In this document: one piece after another, positions 47,093 through 54,416 of the stretch | How positions within the stretch are numbered: the stretch's first letter is position 1 | Layout of the letters: each line of letters opens with the position of its first letter | Origin: Actinoplanes utahensis | GTDB taxonomy: Bacteria > Actinomycetota > Actinomycetes > Mycobacteriales > Micromonosporaceae | Direction: 5' to 3' | Assembly (NCBI RefSeq): GCF_016862455.1 | Contig: NZ_BOMZ01000063.1 | Coordinates: forward strand, 34,605 to 98,604 | DNA: 64,000 nucleotides | Program-made: the position numbers and the translations under genes | Notes under the pieces: generated by a model | Told to the model about the DNA's origin: nothing | Databases searched by the model: none | What the model saw: the letters and a program-made list of their open reading frames with translations, nothing else

Positions 47093-48133
47093 GTGCCGAT
47101 GAACACGTGGAGGATCTACCAGGGCGACGGCCGGCCGCACGACGGCATCCACCGCCTGCCCCCACCGCCGAACTGGCGGAGTTTCGACGGCGGCCCGCCA
47201 CTGCCCACACCGCCCGACCGCAGCATCGGAGCGCGGCGGCGGCTCGGCGTCAACGCCGCGAGCGCGGCCGCCCGCCAGGGTGTGATCGACATGGTCAACG
47301 CGGCGTTGTATCTGCGCCGGCCGCTGCTGGTGACCGGCAAACCCGGGGTGGGCAAATCGTCCCTGGCCTACCAGGTGGCGCACGAGCTGCGGTTGGGGCC
47401 GGTCCTGAACTGGCCGATCTCCAGCCGTTCGACGCTGCGTGACGGCCTGTACGAGTACGACCCGATCGGCCGGCTCCGCGACGAGAACATCCGCCAGTCG
47501 GCGGCGGGACGCAGGCGCCAGGCCGCCCCGGACGACGAGTCCGCCATCGGCGACTACCTGACCCTCGGCCCGCTCGGCACCGCTCTCCTGCCCTTCGAGA
47601 GACCCCGGGTCCTGCTCGTCGACGAGATCGACAAGAGTGACGTCGACCTGCCCAACGACCTGCTCAATGTCCTCGAGGACGGCGAATACCAGATCACCGA
47701 GCTGCGGAGGCTGGCCGGGCGGCAGCCCGAGGTCGAGGTGCAGACGTGCGACCAGGACGGCCGCACCACCGTACGGGACGGGCGGGTGCAGTGCCTGGCG
47801 TTCCCCTTCATCGTGCTCACCAGCAACGACGAGCGGGAGTTCCCGCCGGCTTTCCTGCGGCGCTGCCTCCGTGTCACCCTGGCCGAGCCGGACGCCGCCC
47901 AGCTGTCCGCGATGATCGCCGCCCACCTGGGCGACGACGCCGCCGCCCGGGCACGGGACCTGATCGAAGAGTTCGTGGCCCGGCGTACCGGCAGCGGCTC
48001 CTTCGCCACCGACCAGCTCCTCAGTGCCGTCTACCTGCGCTACTCCTCGGCCGACCCGGACCGCGACAGTGACATGCTGGCCGCCGTCAGTGAGCACGTG
48101 CTGCGGGATCTCAACGCGCCCGGACCGGCCTGA
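47093..48133 (+). CDS. MoxR-family AAA+ ATPase of the VMAP system
   Basis: The 346-aa protein has Walker A GKPGVGKSS (82-90), Walker B VLLVDEID (173-180), sensor-1 LTSNDEREFP with Asn247 and the arginine-finger stretch FLRRCLRVTL. It starts at GTG 47093 with GAGGAG five bases upstream, one base after the VMAP stop. MoxR ATPases remodel a vWA partner; here the partner follows 7 bp downstream. In VMAP systems the ATPase is thought to gate effector assembly on NTP binding. Confidence 0.93.
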   Translation: MPMNTWRIYQGDGRPHDGIHRLPPPPNWRSFDGGPPLPTPPDRSIGARRRLGVNAASAAARQGVIDMVNAALYLRRPLLVTGKPGVGKSSLAYQVAHELRLGPVLNWPISSRSTLRDGLYEYDPIGRLRDENIRQSAAGRRRQAAPDDESAIGDYLTLGPLGTALLPFERPRVLLVDEIDKSDVDLPNDLLNVLEDGEYQITELRRLAGRQPEVEVQTCDQDGRTTVRDGRVQCLAFPFIVLTSNDEREFPPAFLRRCLRVTLAEPDAAQLSAMIAAHLGDDAAARARDLIEEFVARRTGSGSFATDQLLSAVYLRYSSADPDRDSDMLAAVSEHVLRDLNAPGPA

Positions 48134-48140
48134 GCCGGCC

Positions 48141-51100
48141 GTGTTCGCGGACATCGTCACCGCCCTCCGAGCGGCCGGGCTCCAGCCCACCGCGGTCGAC
48201 GTGGCGGAGATGCTGTGGCTGGCATGGATCATCGACAGTCCCGTCACGCCACACACCCCGGCACGTGTCGAGCCGGCGCCGCACACCGCCCCGTCCACCG
48301 GCCCCGCCCGGCCCATGCCGGTCGCCGCCGCCGAGAGCGCCGCGGCCGCCGCCGACCTGCACCCGTACACCTCCGATCAGGAACCGGACGGCGAAGCCGT
48401 CGACGCGCTGCGCCTGCGCAGTCCGGGCGTGCCCGCCCTGCCGCATGCGCTCGCGCTCGGGCGGGCGCTCCGGCCCCTGCGCCGGCGCACCCCCTCGTCG
48501 CACCTGTTCGACGTGGACGAGGACGAGACGGCGGCCCGCATCGCGCAGGATCGCCTGTGGATCCCGGTGCTGCGGCCGCGTCTCGAGCCGGCCGCCGACC
48601 TGGCCGTCATCGTGGACTCCTCCTCCTCGATGGCGATCTGGGGCCCGACGGTCCGGGAGCTGCTGCTGCTGACGCAGCGGCTGGGAGCCTTCCGGGCCAT
48701 CCGCGGTCACACCGTCGACAGCGACAGCGCCGGCGACCTGACTCTGCTGCCGCTGGGCGCCCGCGTCGCCTCCGCCATGGACGCCGACGCCATCACCGAC
48801 CCGACCGGCCGGCTGCTCATGCTGGTCGTCACCGACGGGATCGGCGCTGCCTGGCACGACGGACGGATGCATGCCCAACTGCGGCGCTGGGCCACGGCCA
48901 ACCGGATCCAGGTGCTCTGCCTGCTCCCTCGCCGCATGTGGCGGTCCACCGGGCTGCGCACCCGTACCGCCACCGGTGATCCGGCTGCACCCGCCGAGGA
49001 GCGCAACGCCGTACCCGTGCTGGAATTGAGCCTCACCGCGATCCGCCGCCGCGCCGCGATGATCGGGCGGGCCGAAGGCGCGGCCGTCCTGCTGCCACCC
49101 GATCCCACCACCCGCGAGCCCGGACCCACCGACCCGGCGGAACTCGTGCGGCGTTTCCTGTCGCTGGCGTCACCGACCGCCCAGCAGCTCGCCGGCTACC
49201 TGGCCGCCGCACCACTGACCCTGCCCGCGATGCGGCTCGTGCAGCGGGTCATGCTGCCCCGGTCGGCGCCCACCCACCTCGCCGAGGTATACCTCAGCGG
49301 CCTCATCCAGCAGCGCGGCGCGACCGGGCCCGGCGCCGACATCGAGACGGTTCGGTTCGACTTCCTTCCGGGGGTACGGGAACTGCTGCTCGACGGCACC
49401 GACCGGGCCGGAGCTGTCCGGGTCCTGTCGTTGATGTCGAGATACGTCACCGACCGGTTCGGGCGGCAGGCACTCGACTTCCCCGCCCTGCTCCGGGCGC
49501 CCGAGACCGCCGAGATCCCCGAGCTGGGCGCCGGCGCCTGGCCGATCGCTCAGATCGCCGCCCCGGTGCTGCGCGGTCTCGGCCCCCGGTTCGCGCTGCT
49601 CGCCGACCGTCTGGAGGCACAGGCGCGCATCGCCGCGGCGGCGAACCGAAGCAACCTGCCCGCAGAACCCGAACCGGCGTCACCGCGGGCACGGGTGGGC
49701 TTTCATGTCGCGCCCGTCGACGCGACAAGCCGCCGGGAAGACCACCGTCTGTTGGGTGCCGTCCTCGACGAGATCTTCGAGGGCCTCGTAGCGGACGGCG
49801 ATGGAACCGAGAGGATCCATCTCGGCCGGGGGATGGCGGTGATCCTTCCCCCGTACATCGAACCGCGCTCTGCTCTCGAGTTCGTGCTCACCACGGCGAC
49901 CAGGCACCTGCAACGGCTCAACGCCGGTCGGGCGGACGCACTACGGCTTCGACTGTGCGTCTCGGCCGCGGTGGCCAGTGCCCTCGGTGACATGGAGCGG
50001 CTTCTGGCCGACATGCTGCGGCTTCAGCACTGTGGCGCGTTGCGCGAGGTCATGGCCGCTCGTCCGGATCTGGACCTCGCCGCCGCGATCTCCGACGATC
50101 TGTACGCCGCAACGGTGCGCAACGACCAACAGCCCCACAGCGTGTTCCAGCAGGCGTCACTGGACCCCGGCGTGGCTTGGCTGTGGACCGGCGTCCTCGA
50201 ACCCTCCGAGATCGCCGCATCCGAATCGGCCGACACCGGCGTACTGTCCCGGCTGACTCCGCGCCAACGGGAGGTGCTGGCCGGGGTGGCGCAGGGACTC
50301 GACGACGACGAGATCGCATGGAATCTGCACATCAGCCCGAGAACCGTCTCCTCGCACCTCAGAGGCGTTTATCAGAGCCTCGGAGTCCGGACCCGGACCC
50401 AGGCGGTCCTGAAATACCTGGAGGTGAAGGCGGAGCACTTCCCGCGAGACGCGTCCGACCCGGCGCGGGCCACCCAGGATCAGCCGAGTGCGCCCCGGCT
50501 GGTGGCTCGAGACGGCAGCTGGCTGGTCATGCTGAATGATCGCGAGCTCGAAGTGCTGATCGCTATGGCGCAGGGGCTCGGCAACGGCGACATCGCACGA
50601 AGGCTCTCCATCAGTGAACGGACCGTCTCCTCGCATGCGGGACACGTCTATCGCAAGCTCGGAGTCCGTAACCGCGTCGAGGCGGTTCTGTTTTATCTGA
50701 CCGAGACCTCGCCGCCCGTATCGATGGAGTCATCGCCCGTTCCGGAAGAGAACGCGCTGGTGGCTACCCAGAGAAAGGTCTGGAGCCTCCGTGCGCTCGC
50801 CCGGGACGACCCCGACGAGCATCTGCCGGAGCTCGCCCTGGAATTGGGCGTCCTCGCCATCAAGCTGCGAGACGCCGGCCGGAGTGCCGAAGCCGTGACA
50901 GCCGCTGAAGAAAGCGTCGAGATCGGTAGGAGAGTGGCCGACCAACGACCGGGCTCCCATCAGGGAACGCTGGCGATCCTCGCCCGGAACCTCGGCAAGG
51001 TCTATGAGACGGTGGGACAGCCGGACCGGGCCATCACGGTGTACACCGCCGCGATAGCCGACGGCGAAGCACATCTGGGCCCTGATGACTTCAACGTTCT

Positions 51101-51992
51101 CAATGTGAAGCGGGGCCTGGCCGATGTCTACCGGATCGTGGGGCGGTCGGCTGAAGCCATCGCCCTGTACGAGGGGGTCCTGGCCGGTTGTGATCCGAGG
51201 TTCTCGCCGGTTGATCCCTACAATCTGGACACGCGGAGCAGGCTCGCCGGCACTCTCGAGGCGGCCGGTGAGCTGGAGCAGGCCCTGTATCACTACGGCC
51301 GGCTGTCGAAGCTGCAACGGGAGGGTGGCCACCGTGCGGATGAAGCCATCACTCTCACCGCCATCGGCCGCCTGCACGAAGCCCTGGGTGAGCATCAGCG
51401 AGCTCTCGTCGATCACCGGCAGGCCCTGCGGATCCGGCGGGAGATGCAGGACCGGGCCGGCGAGGCCGAGACCCGGTACGGCATCGCCATGATCCACCGA
51501 CAGCTGGGTGACTTCGACGCGGCGATCGCCGAGCTCGAAGAAGCCGTCCGGATCGGTGATGCTCCCGCCACCCTCACCACCAGACTGCAGCAGCTGCGCC
51601 GGGAACGGGACGGCATCGGCATGCCGCCAGGCTTCCTCCTGGCGATCACGATCGACCTCGGCGAGGACCGAGCCCACCTCCTCGAACGACAGGTGCGGCG
51701 GCTGCGCGACGATCTGGCGCAACTCGATGTCGGGTGGGTGCGATTCCCGTCGGAGAGTGTGCCGCCGGCAGATTCCGGCGCCGGGACGCGGGCCACCGGC
51801 ATACTCATGGTCGAGGTGTCGCCGCCGCCGTCCCGGATGCGCGAAGTGTTCGACGTGCTGGTCGCCTGGTCGCGCCGGTCCGGTGGGAAAGTGACGGTCG
51901 CCAACGGCAACGATGCGATCGTGGTGGACGCCGCAGGGCCGGAGGAGATGGAGCGCCTCATCGACAGGTTCGTCGAACAGCAGACGGCATGA
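48141..51992 (+). CDS. SAV_2336-like vWA protein fused to cyclase-like, two LuxR HTH, TPR and EACC1-like domains
   Basis: A 1283-aa protein from GTG 48141. Residues 1-40 are the SAV_2336-type leader (IVTALRAAGLQPTAVDVAEM). The vWA domain (about 150-330) has MIDAS DSSSS (Asp159, Ser161, Ser163) and TDG (231-233). Residues about 515-670 resemble a degenerate nucleotide-cyclase fold. Two complete GerE/LuxR HTHs follow (about 702-760 with RTVSSHLRGVYQSLGVR; about 795-853 with RTVSSHAGHVYRKLGVR), then TPRs (about 885-1145). The C-terminal domain (about 1160-1280) matches the EACC1 layout of effector-associated components. It is the last gene of a tight three-gene operon with VMAP and MoxR. Confidence 0.85.
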   Translation: MFADIVTALRAAGLQPTAVDVAEMLWLAWIIDSPVTPHTPARVEPAPHTAPSTGPARPMPVAAAESAAAAADLHPYTSDQEPDGEAVDALRLRSPGVPALPHALALGRALRPLRRRTPSSHLFDVDEDETAARIAQDRLWIPVLRPRLEPAADLAVIVDSSSSMAIWGPTVRELLLLTQRLGAFRAIRGHTVDSDSAGDLTLLPLGARVASAMDADAITDPTGRLLMLVVTDGIGAAWHDGRMHAQLRRWATANRIQVLCLLPRRMWRSTGLRTRTATGDPAAPAEERNAVPVLELSLTAIRRRAAMIGRAEGAAVLLPPDPTTREPGPTDPAELVRRFLSLASPTAQQLAGYLAAAPLTLPAMRLVQRVMLPRSAPTHLAEVYLSGLIQQRGATGPGADIETVRFDFLPGVRELLLDGTDRAGAVRVLSLMSRYVTDRFGRQALDFPALLRAPETAEIPELGAGAWPIAQIAAPVLRGLGPRFALLADRLEAQARIAAAANRSNLPAEPEPASPRARVGFHVAPVDATSRREDHRLLGAVLDEIFEGLVADGDGTERIHLGRGMAVILPPYIEPRSALEFVLTTATRHLQRLNAGRADALRLRLCVSAAVASALGDMERLLADMLRLQHCGALREVMAARPDLDLAAAISDDLYAATVRNDQQPHSVFQQASLDPGVAWLWTGVLEPSEIAASESADTGVLSRLTPRQREVLAGVAQGLDDDEIAWNLHISPRTVSSHLRGVYQSLGVRTRTQAVLKYLEVKAEHFPRDASDPARATQDQPSAPRLVARDGSWLVMLNDRELEVLIAMAQGLGNGDIARRLSISERTVSSHAGHVYRKLGVRNRVEAVLFYLTETSPPVSMESSPVPEENALVATQRKVWSLRALARDDPDEHLPELALELGVLAIKLRDAGRSAEAVTAAEESVEIGRRVADQRPGSHQGTLAILARNLGKVYETVGQPDRAITVYTAAIADGEAHLGPDDFNVLNVKRGLADVYRIVGRSAEAIALYEGVLAGCDPRFSPVDPYNLDTRSRLAGTLEAAGELEQALYHYGRLSKLQREGGHRADEAITLTAIGRLHEALGEHQRALVDHRQALRIRREMQDRAGEAETRYGIAMIHRQLGDFDAAIAELEEAVRIGDAPATLTTRLQQLRRERDGIGMPPGFLLAITIDLGEDRAHLLERQVRRLRDDLAQLDVGWVRFPSESVPPADSGAGTRATGILMVEVSPPPSRMREVFDVLVAWSRRSGGKVTVANGNDAIVVDAAGPEEMERLIDRFVEQQTA

Positions 51993-52021
51993 CCCGATCC
52001 ACCGGAACCGGTGGCGGCCCT

Positions 52022-52225
52022 CTACTCGGAACGGGTCACGTCGTACACCAGCTTCAGGATCCCGTTGGAGTAGCTCTCCGACTCCCGCAGCGTCAGCATC
52101 TGCTTGTCCCGGTCGGCCCGGCCGAAAAGGCTCTTCCCTGCGCCTCGCCCGGCCCGCCGCCGGGCGAGTCGACGACGCCGTCGAGCGACATGAAGCCGGT
52201 GTAGACCAGGTCCCGCAGGGTGTCG
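52022..52225 (-). pseudogene. internally deleted remnant of a dihydrofolate reductase-family (RibD-C) gene
   Basis: One frame gives DTLRDLVYTGFMSLDGVVDSP and another frame directly behind gives GKSLFGRADRDKQMLTL, then ESESYSNGILKLVYDVTRSE and TAG. These are the N- and C-terminal parts of the RibD C-terminal/DHFR-like family (normally about 180-190 aa) with the middle missing and a frame change. It is a relic, not a functional gene. Confidence 0.6.
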
Positions 52226-52299
52226 TCTCCTCACATCGGGGTGAGCTGCCGGGACCACGCTAAACCTCCGCCCCGCCCGTGACTCGTAAGGTGACCGGC

Positions 52300-52638
52300 A
52301 TGGCGTTCATCTCCGGGCTGTTCGGCTACCTCGTGGCGATCGTCGCCTTCCTGTGGATCGGCCTGCTGATCGGGCATGCGGATCCCGCTGACTCCCTCGG
52401 CGCCGGTCTGGCGGTCGCCTACCTGATCGCGCTGTCCGCCACGGTGGCCGTGCTCGTGACGGCCCTGCGGGCCCGGCGCCGGGGCCGGCCGATCGCCGGT
52501 TCGCTCGCCGGGATGGCGGTGGGCCTGATCCTGATGGCGCTGCTGGCCGCCCGGATCCAGCCGGTCGCGGAGCGAGCGGATCCCGGCTGTCCCTGTGAGG
52601 CGATCATTGATCAGATCGTCACGCCGCGACCGCTGTGA
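52300..52638 (+). CDS. small membrane protein, unknown function
   Basis: A 112-aa protein from ATG 52300, preceded by AAGGTGA; GTG 52279 is in frame. It has three hydrophobic segments (GLFGYLVAIVAFLWIGLL, GAGLAVAYLIALSATVAVLV and a third ending VGLILMALLAA) and a Cys-x-Cys near the C-terminus (GCPCEAI). No family is recognised. Confidence 0.7.
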   Translation: MAFISGLFGYLVAIVAFLWIGLLIGHADPADSLGAGLAVAYLIALSATVAVLVTALRARRRGRPIAGSLAGMAVGLILMALLAARIQPVAERADPGCPCEAIIDQIVTPRPL

Positions 52639-52744
52639 GAAGCCGCGACGACCGTCACGGTGGCGGTCTTCACACAGGTGCGGCGGGTAACGGCGGATGT
52701 GCCTACGGTGGACGCTGACCGCCGTGGCGGTGAACGCCCGGCCG

Positions 52745-53311
52745 TCACGTCATCCCTGGGGAGCCACCTTGCACGCCGAGATCGTCACCGCCCTCGACCG
52801 CCATCTGACCGAAGTGCAGGCGCTGCGCCGCCTCCTCACCGACGCCCGCGCCATCGAGCCGGGCGAGCGCCTCGACGTCGTGATGCGCATCGCCGCCAGC
52901 GCCGAGCGCCTCACCGACACCGTCCACACCCAGCATGCCGGGGGAGCCGGCCGCCGCTGACAGGCGCACACCGGTGCGGTAAAGCTCGATCAGCAGCGGC
53001 CGGAGCTGCTGCCCGGCCGGGCTGAGAAGGTACGTGACACGGCTCGGGAACCCGCTGACGGCCCGCCGTTCCACCAGTCCCTGCGCACGCAGCCCACGCA
53101 GCCGCTCGTCCAGGACCTTGTCGCTGATCCGCGGGAGGGCGGCGCGCAGCGCGCTGAACGACAGCGGCCCGTGCATCAGCTCACGCAGCACCAGGGTGGT
53201 CCATCGGCCGCCGACCGCCAGCAGCGCCCGTTCCACCGGGCAGTCCGGGTCGGGACGGTCGGTGCGGCCCGTGCCGTCCGGAACGAGCTCGGGATCCCAC
53301 CGGCGGCTCAT
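52745..53311 (-). CDS. HxlR-family transcriptional regulator
   Basis: The 188-aa protein has the HxlR winged helix: CPVERALLAVGGRWTTLVLR, then LRAALPRISDKVLDERLRGL, GLVERRAVSGFPSRVTY and LRPLLIELYRTG. HxlR proteins are usually 110-130 aa. Here about 65 extra residues rich in Gly/Ala follow (from GMLGVDGVGEAL to the end). These are antisense to a plausible small ORF, so the real stop may have been lost. It is divergent from the SnoaL-like gene, and CTTACCGTTTGGTGAG (53330-53345) is a candidate operator. Confidence 0.88.
   Translation of the reverse strand: MSRRWDPELVPDGTGRTDRPDPDCPVERALLAVGGRWTTLVLRELMHGPLSFSALRAALPRISDKVLDERLRGLRAQGLVERRAVSGFPSRVTYLLSPAGQQLRPLLIELYRTGVRLSAAAGSPGMLGVDGVGEALGAGGDAHHDVEALARLDGAGVGEEAAQRLHFGQMAVEGGDDLGVQGGSPGMT
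52769..52960 (+). CDS. small helical protein (63 aa), antisense to HxlR tail
   Basis: A TTG start at 52769 has GGGGAG upstream with good spacing. The product is an amphipathic helical peptide (HAEIVTALDRHLTEVQALRR, then GERLDVVMRIAASAERLTD). It is antisense to the C-terminal extension of the HxlR gene; the more natural amino-acid pattern is on this strand. No family is recognised. Confidence 0.4.
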   Translation: MHAEIVTALDRHLTEVQALRRLLTDARAIEPGERLDVVMRIAASAERLTDTVHTQHAGGAGRR

Positions 53312-53329
53312 CGGGCGGCTCGCCGGCGG

Positions 53330-53345
53330 CTTACCGTTTGGTGAG
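53330..53345. promoter_or_regulatory. imperfect inverted repeat between HxlR and SnoaL-like genes
   Basis: CTTACC and GGTGAG flank GTTT with one mismatch in the arms, inside the 62-bp divergent promoter region. It could be the HxlR operator, but it is short and the assignment is weak. Confidence 0.35.
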
Positions 53346-53373
53346 CTGCGACGGCGTCCGCTTGGCTGGGGTC

Positions 53374-53784
53374 ATGTCCGATCACGAACTCATTCTGTCG
53401 TGGGCCATCGAGGCTGCGCGCCACCCGGCGGCCTTCGCCGCGGCGTTCAACAGCGGCGATCCGGCCGCGGTCGAGGCGATGTACGAGGAGAGCGCCGTCC
53501 TCGTCCCCGCCCCGGGCGATCCGGTCACCGGTCGCGAACGGGCGGTCGCGAACGAGCGGTTCCTGGCCCTGGGGCTGCCGATCACCGTACGCCCGAGACA
53601 CGTCTACACCGCCGGCGACATCGCCCTGCTGATCGTCGACTGGACCATCGACGGCCCCGGCCCGGACGGCACGGCCGTGCACATCTCCGGGACGGCCACC
53701 GACGTCGCCCGCCGCGGCGCCGACGGCGCCTGGCGTTACGTCATCGACAACCCGTTCGGGGTGGCGCCGAGCAGCGCCATCTGA
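53374..53784 (+). CDS. SnoaL-like / NTF2-fold protein
   Basis: The 136-aa protein has the cystatin-like cone of the SnoaL-like/DUF4440 group: AAFAAAFNSGDPAAVEAMYE, then AVLVPAPGDPVTGRERAVA, ALLIVDWTIDGPG and a final WRYVIDNPFG. Members are small-molecule isomerases, dehydratases or non-catalytic binders. The HxlR gene is divergent and probably regulates it. ATG 53374. Confidence 0.85.
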   Translation: MSDHELILSWAIEAARHPAAFAAAFNSGDPAAVEAMYEESAVLVPAPGDPVTGRERAVANERFLALGLPITVRPRHVYTAGDIALLIVDWTIDGPGPDGTAVHISGTATDVARRGADGAWRYVIDNPFGVAPSSAI

Positions 53785-53798
53785 ACGAGGCGGCCACG

Positions 53799-53863
53799 GC
53801 CGGCCTCCCCTCATGACCGCCCCCGGTGCGGTCATGCATGCCCGTTCCGGTCACCTCCGGCTC
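53799..53863. repeat. inverse-orientation copy of the GTGACCGG repeat
   Basis: The minus strand reads AGCCGGAGGTGACCGG, then AACGGGCATGCATGACC and GGTCATGAGGGG. This matches 15070-15138 with 31 of the first 33 bases identical and good similarity after. Two copies in opposite orientation 38 kb apart argue for a dispersed element. Confidence 0.75.
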
Positions 53864-53945
53864 TGCCGTGGCAGTTCCAGCTCGGACCACCGCGGACGCC
53901 CACTCCAAGGGAACGCGAACCGTCCGCGCAGCGGCAGATCTTGCC

Positions 53946-54246
53946 CGGCTGGCTCTCGTCGTCGTCTCGACCGGCGCGAGCCAGCAGTGAGAGCCAGCCG
54001 AGGCTTTCCGGCCCGCTGCCACTGCTGCCCCGCCCGGTTTCGAGACAGCCATCCGTGTCCTTGCGACGCCCGTGCCGTGCGTGCAAGTCGGCCGCTGGGC
54101 GCGATTGACATAACGCTATCGATCAAGGCGTGAGCTTAGGTGATGGCCGACTTTCGGGGCAGCAGTGAAAAGCCAGCCGTGGTTCTCCGGCTGGTTGCCA
54201 CTGCTGTCTCGCCGGTCCGAGACAGCACTGAGAGCCGGCCGGAAAG
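53946..54246. repeat. cluster of hairpin repeat-family copies
   Basis: At least two homologous blocks lie head to tail. One is at about 53980-54051 (AGCAGTGAGAGCCAGCCGAGG ending one base earlier, then CTGCCACTGCTG and CGAGACAGCC). The other is at about 54157-54246 with the same order and the perfect stem TGCTGTCTCG/CGAGACAGCA. The hairpin also occurs near 17.8 kb. No convincing gene lies in 53785-54416. Confidence 0.65.
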
Positions 54247-54416
54247 GGAGCGGAGCCGGGCATGCCCGCCCCTCAACAGACCGGGCCGAGGGAACCGAAA
54301 CGGGCCATTGTGCTGGTCGCGCGGGATGTCAGGTCGGCGTCTCGACAGTCCGGTGGAGCAGGGGAGGGCGCGTAGAGTTCGGTCGACTACCCGCGCGCGG
54401 ATGGTGGTGGGCGGAT

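Noticed and set aside
53813..54133. A 106-codon frame across the repeat region after the SnoaL-like gene
   Set aside because: It is composed of the dispersed repeats in both orientations and has no ribosome binding site or family match.
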